Part shown: positions 26,805 to 35,877 of the stretch, piece after piece | Numbering within the stretch: the first letter of the stretch is position 1 | Layout: each line of letters begins with the position of its first letter | NCBI RefSeq assembly: GCF_000250655.1 | Contig: NC_016935.1 | Span: 7,396,001-7,460,000, forward strand | Length of the DNA: 64,000 bases | Source of the DNA: Paenibacillus mucilaginosus 3016 | GTDB taxonomy: Bacteria > Bacillota > Bacilli > Paenibacillales > NBRC-103111 | Reading direction: 5' to 3' | Notes under the pieces: generated by a model | What the model saw: the letters and a program-made list of their open reading frames with translations, nothing else | Databases searched by the model: none | Told to the model about the DNA's origin: nothing | Made by a program: the position numbers and the translations under genes

Positions 26805-27632
26805 CTATCCTTTGGTGCTGCCGGCCGTTACGCCTTCGATAATTTTCTCCTGCAGGAAAGCATACACGGTGAGCACCGGCACCACGCTGAACATGATGGA
26901 CGCGGCCAGGCCCCCGTAGTTCATATTGAATTGGTTCATGAAGGCGACCATGCCGGTCGGCAGGGTCCGCAGCTTTTCTTTGGAGAGAAAAAGGTAGGCC
27001 ATCACGAACTCGTTCCAGTTCGAAAGAAAGTTCAGGATGAATACCGTGACGAGCGCGGGTACGGTCAGCGGCAGAATGATTCTGGCGAACAGGCCGAAGG
27101 CCGTCAGTCCGTCCATGACGCCCGCTTCTTCGAGATCCGCCGGGATCGACTTCATGAATGCGGATACGATGAAGACCGTGAGCGGAAGCCCGAACGTCAC
27201 ATAGGGGAAGATCAGGGCCAAATGCGTGTTGTATAAACCGAGGTCGCGGAGCCAGACGAACAAGGGGAGAATGAGCGTTCCGCCGGGCACGAGCAGCGCG
27301 AGCAGGAGAGCCGCATTCACGTACTTGTCGACGCGTCCGAGCTGCATCCGGGTGATCGCATAGCCTGCCGCCGAAGCGAACAGGATCGTCACCACGCTTG
27401 CCACTATACTAACATAGAACGAATTGAAAAAGTACGTGGAGATCTTCGCGCCTTTCCATGCTGCGACGTAGTTATCTAGCGTGAATTCCTGCGGCAGGCC
27501 CCAGGGATTCGTGATGATTTCCTTGTTCGTTTTGAACGAGGAATTGAGCACCCAGACGAGCGGGTAAAGAGTCAGCAGCAGGTACACCCAGAGGATGCCG
27601 TGGGACAGCCCTCTTTTCCATGTCGATGCCAT
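26805..27632 (-). CDS. Carbohydrate ABC transporter permease, MalG type
   Basis: 275 residues with six predicted membrane helices and the conserved cytoplasmic EAA loop (EEAGVMDGLTAFGLFARIIL) that docks on the ATPase. The N-terminus (LLTLYPLVWVLNSSF) is typical of the MalG/LacG subfamily. It begins 2 bases after the MalF-type gene and forms the channel with it. No ATPase gene is in the operon; a shared MsmX-type ATPase is likely supplied elsewhere, as is common in Bacillota. Confidence 0.93.
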   Translation of the reverse strand: MASTWKRGLSHGILWVYLLLTLYPLVWVLNSSFKTNKEIITNPWGLPQEFTLDNYVAAWKGAKISTYFFNSFYVSIVASVVTILFASAAGYAITRMQLGRVDKYVNAALLLALLVPGGTLILPLFVWLRDLGLYNTHLALIFPYVTFGLPLTVFIVSAFMKSIPADLEEAGVMDGLTAFGLFARIILPLTVPALVTVFILNFLSNWNEFVMAYLFLSKEKLRTLPTGMVAFMNQFNMNYGGLAASIMFSVVPVLTVYAFLQEKIIEGVTAGSTKG

Positions 27633-27634
27633 CG

Positions 27635-28519
27635 TTATGCGTCAGCCTCCCCGATTTTTTTGGATATCACATTGAAGAGCAGCGTCAGGATCAGCGTGAA
27701 CAGGAAGATGAGCAGCGCAATGGCGTTGGCATACCCGTAATCGTTAAGCCGGGTTCCCTGCTTGATCATATAAGTGGCAAGCACCTCGGTCAGCCCCGCC
27801 GGACCGCCGTTCGTCATGACCATGACGATATCCAGCGCTTTCATCGCCCCGGTTATTGAGAGCAGGACGATGACCATAATGACCGGTCGGATGAGCGGAA
27901 GCGTGATATGCCAGGCCTTGCGGAAGCCCCGGGCGCCGTCGAGCTCCGCGGCCTCGAACACTTCCTTCGAGATGCCGAGGATCGCGGCCAGCACCAGCAC
28001 CACGTAGAAGCCGACCCACTGCCAGCCGTTGGTGACGAGCACCGAAAGCATCGCCGTGCTGTCCTCCGCCAGCCACGTATGCGTCAGCTCCTTGAAGCCC
28101 GATGAACGGAGCAGCTGATTCAGAAGGCCGATCTCGGGGTGGTAGATGAAGGACCACAGAATCCCGACGACCGCGGTGGAGAGAATGCTCGGCACGAAGA
28201 CGAAGGTCTTGTAGAAGCCCTTAAGCCGGGTAATGCCGGAGATCAGAATGCCGAGGAACACAATGAGCGGAATCTGGACGAAGACGGAGAACAGAATGAA
28301 GTACGAGTTGTTCCTGAACGCCTGCCACACCTTCTCGTCGGCGAAGGCCTGGATGAAGTTGCCGAGGCCGATGAATTCCGGCGTATTGACGCCGTCCCAG
28401 CGGGTGAAGCCGTACTGGACCGACTGGGCCAGCGGGATCAGAAAGAACAGGATGTACAGGGCGAGCGTCGGCAGAATAAACAGCATGTATGTCAGCGGAT
28501 TTTGCATCGTTTTTTTCAT
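27635..28519 (-). CDS. Carbohydrate ABC transporter permease, MalF type
   Basis: 294 residues, six predicted helices, opening with PLTYMLFILPTLALYILFFL and carrying the EAA loop EAAELDGARGFRKAWHITLP. AGGAGG lies 7 bases upstream of ATG 28519; an in-frame ATG at 28543 precedes that site. Pairs with the MalG-type subunit immediately downstream and the binding protein upstream. Confidence 0.93.
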   Translation of the reverse strand: MKKTMQNPLTYMLFILPTLALYILFFLIPLAQSVQYGFTRWDGVNTPEFIGLGNFIQAFADEKVWQAFRNNSYFILFSVFVQIPLIVFLGILISGITRLKGFYKTFVFVPSILSTAVVGILWSFIYHPEIGLLNQLLRSSGFKELTHTWLAEDSTAMLSVLVTNGWQWVGFYVVLVLAAILGISKEVFEAAELDGARGFRKAWHITLPLIRPVIMVIVLLSITGAMKALDIVMVMTNGGPAGLTEVLATYMIKQGTRLNDYGYANAIALLIFLFTLILTLLFNVISKKIGEADA

Positions 28520-28865
28520 ATGGAAACCTCCTGTGGGACACACCGGGCATCCCGCGGCAGCGGTCCTCCCTCTTGGGGAACGCGCTTCGAAAAGTCGGGT
28601 GAGATGAATTCGGGCGGGCCGGGCTCCGGCAGCCCCCCCTTCGTATCGAATGCCGCCTCCGGGGGGAGAACGGCATCCGCAGGATGAAGGAGGGAACCGT
28701 ACGGTACGGCTCCCGCTTCGGCTTCGAACGACCGGACGGGCCTCTCCGCCGTGCTCCGCAGAGGAAGGCCGCCGGGCCCTCTCCCTGCTTCCTGCACGGC
28801 TGCAGAGTGCCCGTCAGGCTCCAGCTTGGGCCATCCCTCTGATTCCGGACCTTGCTTAGCGCCTC
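28520..28865 (-). other. Long spacer between binding-protein and permease genes
   Basis: About 345 bases without a supported gene. It contains GC-rich stem-loops, for example CCTCTCCGC (28741-28749) against GCAGAGG (28758-28764). Such spacers often lower expression of permeases relative to the binding protein by partial termination or mRNA processing (inference). No T run follows the stems. Confidence 0.35.
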
Positions 28866-30194
28866 TTACTTGCTTTCCTTGTTGGCCGCATCCTGGGCCT
28901 TCTGCACTTTCTCGACGACCTGCTCGGCTGTCGCCTTGCCGCCGATCATCTCCTGCATGCTCACTTCCAGCGCCTCGCGCACCTTCGCCTGGATGACGGA
29001 GTCGAAGGCCGGGAACTGCTTCGCATTCGCCACCTTCAGGATCTCGCCGACGATCGGGTTCACGCCGGAGAGATCGGAGATCTTCAGAGCCGGGAGGAAT
29101 CCGGATTCCTTGAGCTGGCGCTTCTGCATTTCTTCGCTGTACATGATCTTGATGAATTCCTTGACCGCTTTCATCTCATTGTCGTTCAGCGTGGCCGAGA
29201 AGCCGTAGCCGTTGGAGAAGGAGCCGTTGATGAGGCCGTCGCCCTTGCCGCCCGTTGCCGGGAAGTTGAAGAAACCAACGTCGTTTGCGATTTTCGATTT
29301 CTCGGGATCGACCACCGCGGAGTTCGCCCAGGAGCCGTCGAAGAGCATCGCCGCTTCACCCGCGCGGAACTTGTTCTGCTGCTCCGCATATTTCAGCCCG
29401 AGGTTGCCCTCCTGGAAGTAGCCGCTCTTCACGAGCGTCTCGAACTTCTTGAAGCCGTCGAGCACATCCCCGTCCGTCCATTTCTTCGTCCCGGCCACGA
29501 AGCCGTTCACGGATTCGGCGCCGGCGGTGCGCACCCAGAGGGTGTTCATCAGCATGTTGATCACCCACGCATCGGAGGAAGCGAAAGCGAGCGGCGTGAT
29601 GTTCTTCGCTTTGGACTTCTCGGCGACCGCCACGAACTCTTCCCAGGTCTTCGGCACTTCGGCGCCGAGGTCTTTGAAGATCTTCTTGTTGTAGAAGACC
29701 CCTTCCACGAAGCCCGCGGTCGGCAGGCCGTAGATCTTGCCGTCCACCGTGAACTCGTCGAGGTTCAGGAACTTATCCTTGAGACCGAGCTCCGCGAGGA
29801 TCGGGGTCAGGTCCAGCAGGCGTCCCGCCTTCACGAACTTCTGCGTATCCGTGCCGCCGAAGAGGTCGAAGATGGTCGGAGGCGTGCCCGCCGCCATCTC
29901 GGCCGGCAGCTTCTCGAAGCGGTTGACCTTATCCTCCACGCCTTCGAGCTCCACCTTCAGGCCCGGCACGTTCTCTTCCATCCGCTTCGCCACATCTTCG
30001 AGCAGCTTCAGACGCAGCTTCGCATCGTCGCGGACCTGCACGTGGCGGAGCGAGACCGTGAAGGGCTTCGCTTCGTCCTTGCCTGCAGCTGCGCCTCCCT
30101 TGTCGGCCGCCCCGCCGGTGTCCGAGGATCCGCAGGCTGTCAGGCCCGAGACGAGCATGGCGGAAGCCACAAGCGTGGATACTGTTTTTTTCAT
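28866..30194 (-). CDS. ABC transporter sugar-binding lipoprotein
   Basis: 442 residues with a lipoprotein signal (lipobox ending SGLTACGSS) and the family 1 extracellular solute-binding fold. Landmarks are PTIFDLFGGTDTQKF, KIYGLPTAGFVEGVFYNKKI, and AAMLFDGSWANSAV. It is anchored outside the membrane and delivers saccharide to the MalF/MalG permeases. GGAGGGG lies 9 bases before the ATG. The presence of a NagZ-like glycosidase in the operon and a GlcNAc-type PTS next door suggests an amino-sugar oligosaccharide ligand, but the ligand cannot be read from sequence. Confidence 0.93.
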   Translation of the reverse strand: MKKTVSTLVASAMLVSGLTACGSSDTGGAADKGGAAAGKDEAKPFTVSLRHVQVRDDAKLRLKLLEDVAKRMEENVPGLKVELEGVEDKVNRFEKLPAEMAAGTPPTIFDLFGGTDTQKFVKAGRLLDLTPILAELGLKDKFLNLDEFTVDGKIYGLPTAGFVEGVFYNKKIFKDLGAEVPKTWEEFVAVAEKSKAKNITPLAFASSDAWVINMLMNTLWVRTAGAESVNGFVAGTKKWTDGDVLDGFKKFETLVKSGYFQEGNLGLKYAEQQNKFRAGEAAMLFDGSWANSAVVDPEKSKIANDVGFFNFPATGGKGDGLINGSFSNGYGFSATLNDNEMKAVKEFIKIMYSEEMQKRQLKESGFLPALKISDLSGVNPIVGEILKVANAKQFPAFDSVIQAKVREALEVSMQEMIGGKATAEQVVEKVQKAQDAANKESK

Positions 30195-30248
30195 AACATG
30201 ACCCCTCCGTAAGGTACTTTGAATTTGGGATGATCTTTACAAGTTCGA

Positions 30249-30334
30249 TTATAGTATGGGCCTCGAGAAGCCCGGCAGGGTACGATTTCGACAAAGAGGG
30301 GGTAAATTTCTCTTCTTTGGTGAAAGCGATTTCA
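30249..30334 (-). promoter_or_regulatory. Promoter region and cre-like site for the sugar ABC operon
   Basis: Minus-strand TATAAT (30254-30249) without a recognisable -35, which suggests dependence on an activator such as the operon's own AraC-type regulator. Upstream, 30321-30334 reads TGAAAGCGATTTCA, a full match to the CcpA consensus TGWNANCGNTNWCA. Confidence 0.5.
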
Positions 30335-30388
30335 GATCATTCCGAATAAAAAGGCGGCTCTCCCTGGAGAGAAACCGCCTCCTTTCCG

Positions 30389-31879
<1,491 letters not shown>

Positions 31880-31972
31880 TAGCGTCAACCCTTTCGGATG
31901 ATGTATATGGATGGGAGGGCCGGCCTGGCTTGTGCAGGCCTGGCGCTCCGGATTACCGGGCAAGCTGAGGAT

Positions 31973-32479
31973 TTACTGCGGCTTCACGCTCACACGGAGC
32001 ATGCCGGGTTCGCCGGCCTGCACGCGGCCCGTCTTCACGGCATCGAGCTCCGCCGCGGCTTCCGCCTGATTCGCCAGGACGACGGGGGTGATCAGCGGAT
32101 AGCCCGCGGTCCGGATCGCCTCCATGTCGAATTCGATCAGCGTCTGCCCCGCCTTCACCGTATCGCCGGTGGCGACAAGCGCATGGAAGCCTTCTCCCTT
32201 AAGCGCGACCGTATTGATGCCGATATGCATGAGGACCTGGACACCGCTTGCATGCTCCAGAATGACGGCATGCTTTGATTTGATGAGATGGGCTACGGTC
32301 CCGTCAAACGGCGCGACCAGCCGGCCTTCCTCCGGCTCGACCGCCAGTCCGCCGCCCATGTGCCCTTCGGCGAACGCCTGGTCCGGCACCGCGTTCAAGG
32401 GAACAGCCGTCCCGGTCAGCGGCGCCGCGATTTCGAGCACGTTTGCTTTGTTTTTGCCCCCGAACAGTTTGGATAACAT
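31973..32479 (-). CDS. PTS glucose-family IIA component
   Basis: 168 residues, cytoplasmic. Crr/IIA-Glc fold with the two active-site histidines in KSKHAVILEHASGVQVLMHI: His70 and the phospho-accepting His85, equivalent to His75/His90 of E. coli Crr. The closing part (GQTLIEFDMEAIRTAGYPLI, then TPVVLAN) is typical. It passes phosphate from HPr to the IICB encoded downstream. GGAGG lies upstream of the ATG. Middle gene of the antiterminator-IIA-IICB operon. Confidence 0.93.
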   Translation of the reverse strand: MLSKLFGGKNKANVLEIAAPLTGTAVPLNAVPDQAFAEGHMGGGLAVEPEEGRLVAPFDGTVAHLIKSKHAVILEHASGVQVLMHIGINTVALKGEGFHALVATGDTVKAGQTLIEFDMEAIRTAGYPLITPVVLANQAEAAAELDAVKTGRVQAGEPGMLRVSVKPQ

Positions 32480-32492
32480 CTTTCTTCCTCCT

Positions 32493-33365
32493 TCAGCTTT
32501 CGCGCTGCGGCGGAGCGTACGTCAGGAACAGCCGGTACAGGTGCATCACCATGTAGCCGATCTCATCCTCCGGCACCTTCTCGCCGAGCCCGTCATGAAT
32601 GATCTCCCCCAGCTCGGATGCCAGGAGATACTCACGGCGGTACGTCTTCTCGAATTCCCGCATGAAGGGATTCGGCACCGCTTTCCCCTGGGCGATCCGG
32701 TCCAGAGCCGACCGCAGGTGGGTCACCAGCCGGATGTAATCCATGCTGTCCCTGGACAGCCGGACGCCTAGGCTTTCTTCCACCCGCTCCACCAGCTCGC
32801 CGACCAGCGAAGACATCTTCACAAGATGGCCGACCGATACGTCGGACACGGCCGAATGCACGTGGAACGCCAGGAACCCGATCTCATCCTCCGGCACCGT
32901 GATCCCGAACCGCGAAGAGATGGCTTCCGCCGCGCTGCGCGCGATCTCGTATTCTTTGGGAAAGCACATCTGCGTCTCCTGCAGGAACGGATTGACAATG
33001 TCCATTCCGCCCCGCAGCCGGTAGACGGCGAACTGAATATGGCTCGGCAGCGCAAAGTACACTTTGTTGTTGACCGGCTGCTCGAACTGGAGCTTCACGC
33101 TCTCGATGATCTTCTCCGAGATCGCGATGACCTCCGGATCGATCCCCTCAAGCAGCTTCTGGTACTCGCTCAGCTGGTCGCGGTCGTCGAGCCGGAACCG
33201 CTTCTCGATGCGCGGGTCCCCGCTGTCGATCGCTGCGCTTCCCTTCGTGGTAAAGCCTAATCCCTTGCCCATCAGGACATATTCTTTACCGCTTTGGGGC
33301 TCAAGCACCATCAGTACATTGTTGCTGATGACCCTCTCAATCCGCAGCGGACGGTTCGTAGTCAA
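32493..33365 (-). CDS. BglG/GlcT-family transcription antiterminator
   Basis: 290 residues: an N-terminal CAT RNA-binding domain (LRIERVISNNVLMVLEPQSG, GKGLGFTTKG) and two PRD domains with their regulatory histidines (LPSHIQFAVYRLR, FLAFHVHSAV, LVTHLRSALDR, YMVMHLYRLF). PTS-dependent phosphorylation of these sets whether it stabilises an antiterminator hairpin in the leader RNA. I start at TTG 33365 because AAAGGTGG lies 9 bases upstream and the CAT domain begins close by; longer frames run into the leader. The target hairpin overlapping a terminator is at 33415-33465, so the operon is self-regulated. Confidence 0.9.
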   Translation of the reverse strand: MTTNRPLRIERVISNNVLMVLEPQSGKEYVLMGKGLGFTTKGSAAIDSGDPRIEKRFRLDDRDQLSEYQKLLEGIDPEVIAISEKIIESVKLQFEQPVNNKVYFALPSHIQFAVYRLRGGMDIVNPFLQETQMCFPKEYEIARSAAEAISSRFGITVPEDEIGFLAFHVHSAVSDVSVGHLVKMSSLVGELVERVEESLGVRLSRDSMDYIRLVTHLRSALDRIAQGKAVPNPFMREFEKTYRREYLLASELGEIIHDGLGEKVPEDEIGYMVMHLYRLFLTYAPPQRES

Positions 33366-33414
33366 GGGGGGACACCACCTTTCACGGTTGTAGAATCTTG
33401 GATGCGGAGACAAC

Positions 33415-33465
33415 AAAAAGAGCCAGAAAATAGACTATGGTTGATCTCTAGTCTTTTCCTGGCTC
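33415..33465 (-). terminator. Leader terminator with probable antiterminator (RAT) element
   Basis: On the minus strand GAGCCAG (33465-33459) pairs with CTGGCTC (33426-33420), followed by TTTTT. The arm between them can form a smaller AGACTA/TAGTCT hairpin. It lies in the leader of a BglG/GlcT-family gene, downstream of a good promoter, which is the classic place for a ribonucleic antiterminator target. Confidence 0.75.
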
Positions 33466-33511
33466 ATGCCCTTTAAACGGTAACACGCCAAATGTATTCG
33501 ATTACAATGTC

Positions 33512-33541
33512 ATCATAAGGGATGGGGCGGGGATTCGTCAA
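33512..33541 (-). promoter_or_regulatory. Promoter of the antiterminator-PTS operon
   Basis: Minus-strand TTGACG (33541-33536), 18-base spacer, TATGAT (33517-33512). Predicted start near 33505 gives a leader of about 140 bases containing the terminator/antiterminator hairpin. Confidence 0.65.
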
Positions 33542-33650
33542 TAGGGATACTTTTGGCCAATAGAGGGATACAATTCTCTTCTGCCGAAGGCCTGACGGCG
33601 TCTGGCGGCGCTGGTACCCCTCAAGAATTCCCCATAATTTACCTGAAGCA

Positions 33651-33707
33651 TTGAATTCATACTGGAAAACATATACAATAAAGAAAACAGCTATCTTGTT
33701 ATACAAG
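33651..33707 (+). promoter_or_regulatory. Promoter and candidate operator for the PadR-HAAS pair
   Basis: TTGAAT (33651-33656), 17-base spacer, TACAAT (33674-33679). Just downstream of the predicted start is the inverted repeat CTTGT-TAT-ACAAG (33695-33707), a plausible operator for the PadR protein. Confidence 0.6.
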
Positions 33708-33767
33708 GCAGATATCCGCCCCACTACCTTGCTATGCAACATACCCTGCCGAAAGGATGATGTCTCC

Positions 33768-34088
33768 TTGTTCAGCCAGCTGATGAAAGGCGTCCTGGAG
33801 GGCTGCGTGCTCGCCATTATCGCAGAAGAGGAGACTTACGGCTACGAGATCATGGAAAAGCTCACAGCCCGCGGCTTCCGCTTTGCGAAGGAAGGCAGCA
33901 TCTATCCCCTTCTGCTGCGGCTCGAGAGAGAGAAGCTCATCGAAAGCTCCCTTCGCCCTTCGTCCTCAGGGCCGAACCGCAAATATTACCGGCTCAGCGG
34001 GGAGGGAGCGAATCAACTCGCGCAGTTCCGCGGCGGATGGGAAGAGCTGAGCCAGGCCGTGGACGCCATACTCCAACCGAAAGGATGA
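33768..34088 (+). CDS. PadR-family transcriptional regulator (short type)
   Basis: 106 residues, the compact PadR form: KGVLEGCVLAIIAEEETYGY (first helices), GSIYPLLLRLEREKLIESS (recognition helix and wing entry), RKYYRLSGEGANQL (wing and last helix). I use TTG 33768, preceded by AAAGGATG; the longer open frame from 33651 runs through the promoter. The HAAS membrane protein starts 6 bases after the stop; PadR/HAAS pairs are common in Bacillota and usually regulate a membrane function. Confidence 0.9.
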   Translation: MFSQLMKGVLEGCVLAIIAEEETYGYEIMEKLTARGFRFAKEGSIYPLLLRLEREKLIESSLRPSSSGPNRKYYRLSGEGANQLAQFRGGWEELSQAVDAILQPKG

Positions 34089-34094
34089 TCGACC

Positions 34095-34745
34095 ATGACC
34101 GCAGACCGGGACACGTCCCCCCCGCTGAGTCCGGCCAACCGGAAGGTGTTCGACGAAATGAGATTCTACGTCATGAGCTCGCTGTCCCTCTCCGAGCCGG
34201 AAGCCATGCAGGTGCTCGGCGAGCTCGGCGAGCATCTCGCCGAAGCCGAAGCCCGCGGCCGGTCGTTCGAGGAGGTATTCGGGATGGACCCGAAGGCTTA
34301 CTGCGAGGAGCTGATCCGCGAGCTGCCAAGGCGTTCGCCCGCCTCCCGGTTCCGCTTCTATGCCCTGGTTTTTCTCAGCCTGTTCCTCGTCTTCGTGCTG
34401 AAGCAGGGATTCGCCGGCCGGATCGTCTTCGATCTGTATGAACTGCTCTCTTACATCGGGGTCAGCTTCATCCTGTTCCTGGTCACCTGGGCTTTCCTGC
34501 GCCGCACCGCCTTCCAGAACAGGCGAACCACCCATCTTATCTTCTACGTTGACGCCATCCTGTCCATCGGCATCTATGTTCTCTTGATCCTGGCGAACCG
34601 CTATCTCATGCCCGCCGGGCCGAGCTTCGCCCTGGAAGGGCTCCCCGCCTATGCCTTGTCCGCCGCCTGCGCCTTTATCTTTCTCTACTATCTGCTGGGC
34701 CCCCTTCTTTCTGCGAAAAAAGCAGGAAAAGCCGCCAAAAACTGA
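34095..34745 (+). CDS. HAAS/DUF1129-type membrane protein, PadR partner
   Basis: 216 residues. The N-terminal third is a soluble helical HAAS-like domain (LSPANRKVFDEMRFYVMSS to AYCEELIRELPRRSP), followed by four predicted membrane helices (about 90-205) and a short basic tail. AAAGGATG precedes the ATG, and it is co-transcribed with the PadR gene. HAAS proteins are thought to act with their PadR partner to sense membrane or signal changes; the actual role is unknown. Confidence 0.75.
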   Translation: MTADRDTSPPLSPANRKVFDEMRFYVMSSLSLSEPEAMQVLGELGEHLAEAEARGRSFEEVFGMDPKAYCEELIRELPRRSPASRFRFYALVFLSLFLVFVLKQGFAGRIVFDLYELLSYIGVSFILFLVTWAFLRRTAFQNRRTTHLIFYVDAILSIGIYVLLILANRYLMPAGPSFALEGLPAYALSAACAFIFLYYLLGPLLSAKKAGKAAKN

Positions 34746-34822
34746 CGCAGCCATCATATGAATTTCTCATTTCCTTTTGGGCCTATTTGTGGCACAATGA
34801 AACATAGGCTTTTGCCTTTGGA

Positions 34823-34851
34823 CCGGCAGACCCCTGCCGGCTTTTCTTTTT
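34823..34851 (+). terminator. Terminator of the PadR-HAAS operon
   Basis: CCGGCAG (34823-34829), ACCC loop, CTGCCGG (34834-34840), then CTTTTCTTTTT. Confidence 0.85.
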
Positions 34852-34917
34852 ATTGTCCCGTTATCCCATCGCATATCCAAGGCACCATTCAATATACAGA
34901 AAAGCGGAGGAACACCC

Positions 34918-35583
34918 ATGCAGTACATCATCTACGACTTGGAATTCACGGTGCAGCGCAAACAGCATCAGATCGCCGAGATCATCGAGATCGGAGCTGT
35001 CCGGGTGAAGGAAACGGACGGCACGGCCGCGATCGTCGACACCTTCCAGACCTTCGTGAAGCCTACGAAGCAGCCCACGCTCACTCCTTCCACCGTCTCC
35101 TTCACCGGCATCAAGCAGGAGGACGTGGTGGGAGCGCCGCAGTTCCGCGAGGCCGTCAAGGCTTTCACCGAATGGATCGGCGAAGAGGACTACTACCTCT
35201 GCTCCTGGGGACCCGACGACAAGATGCAGCTGCTCCGCCAGACCCGCGAGCTGCAGATGGAGCTCGACTGGATCCGCAACCATAACAACCTACAGAGCCA
35301 GTATTCCCGGATGATCAATCCCGAGGTCTACAAGCAGGTCGGGCTGAAGCGTGCGCTGGAGATTGAGGAGATCGTCCTGCAGGGCCAGCAGCACCGCGCA
35401 TTGGACGACGCCTACAACACGGCGCAGGTGTTCGTGAAGCGCTACTCCGCCTTCACCCTGGAGAAGAACCTGGCCTCCGAGGAGCTGCTTTATTCCACGG
35501 AGCTGGTCTACTCCGAAGGCGAAGCCTCGCACAATCCGTTCGGCGCCTTGGCGAAGCTGCTCGATACCGGCACCTCGTCCTGA
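34918..35583 (+). CDS. 3'-5' exonuclease, DEDDh family (KapD/ERI-1-like)
   Basis: 221 residues. The DnaQ-like exonuclease motifs are present: IIYDLEFT with the first Asp/Glu pair, an Exo II region around CSWGPDDKMQL, and Exo III HRALDDAYNTAQVF with the DEDDh histidine and last Asp. The layout matches the ERI-1/KapD branch, whose bacterial members include the sporulation kinase inhibitor KapD. It may trim structured RNA or act in sporulation control; both are inference. GGAGG precedes the ATG and terminators lie on both sides, so it is monocistronic. Confidence 0.88.
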   Translation: MQYIIYDLEFTVQRKQHQIAEIIEIGAVRVKETDGTAAIVDTFQTFVKPTKQPTLTPSTVSFTGIKQEDVVGAPQFREAVKAFTEWIGEEDYYLCSWGPDDKMQLLRQTRELQMELDWIRNHNNLQSQYSRMINPEVYKQVGLKRALEIEEIVLQGQQHRALDDAYNTAQVFVKRYSAFTLEKNLASEELLYSTELVYSEGEASHNPFGALAKLLDTGTSS

Positions 35584-35595
35584 GCGGATCAGATC

Positions 35596-35640
35596 AACGC
35601 GCATGGTCCTTTGCTTTTAAGGACATGCGCGTTTCCTTTT
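35596..35640 (+). terminator. Terminator after the exonuclease gene
   Basis: AACGCGCATG plus GTCCT (35596-35610) pairs with AAGGA plus CATGCGCGTT (35619-35633), then TTCCTTTT. Confidence 0.8.
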
Positions 35641-35719
35641 GAAACAGACGCTGCCGCATGAGCCTGACCCTCAGGGACAATGTCATTAAGTTAAGGCGCT
35701 GGGCCAAAAATCAAGAAAA

Positions 35720-35757
35720 AGAGCAGGTTATCGAAAAAAGATAGCCTGCTCTCTTTT
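35720..35757. terminator. Bidirectional terminator at the border of the low-GC region
   Basis: AGAGCAGGTTATC (35720-35732) pairs with GATAGCCTGCTCT (35740-35752) with one mismatch. T-rich tails follow on both strands (CTTTTTGC and TTTTCTTG). It can serve the serine hydrolase gene ending at 35878 on the minus strand. Confidence 0.8.
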
Positions 35758-35877
35758 TGCACGAAAAAAGACGTGTTAATGGCTCATGGAAAATTCATAT
35801 TCACCCGATTTCGTCGCTGGCAGATGGTCGGTGTATGGGATCGCGAGTCCTTAAGGCCCGTTTCGAGCCGTAACGTT

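Noticed and set aside
25004..26842. 612-residue open frame opposite the YesM-like kinase
   Set aside because: Same antisense effect; the minus strand carries every expected kinase motif.
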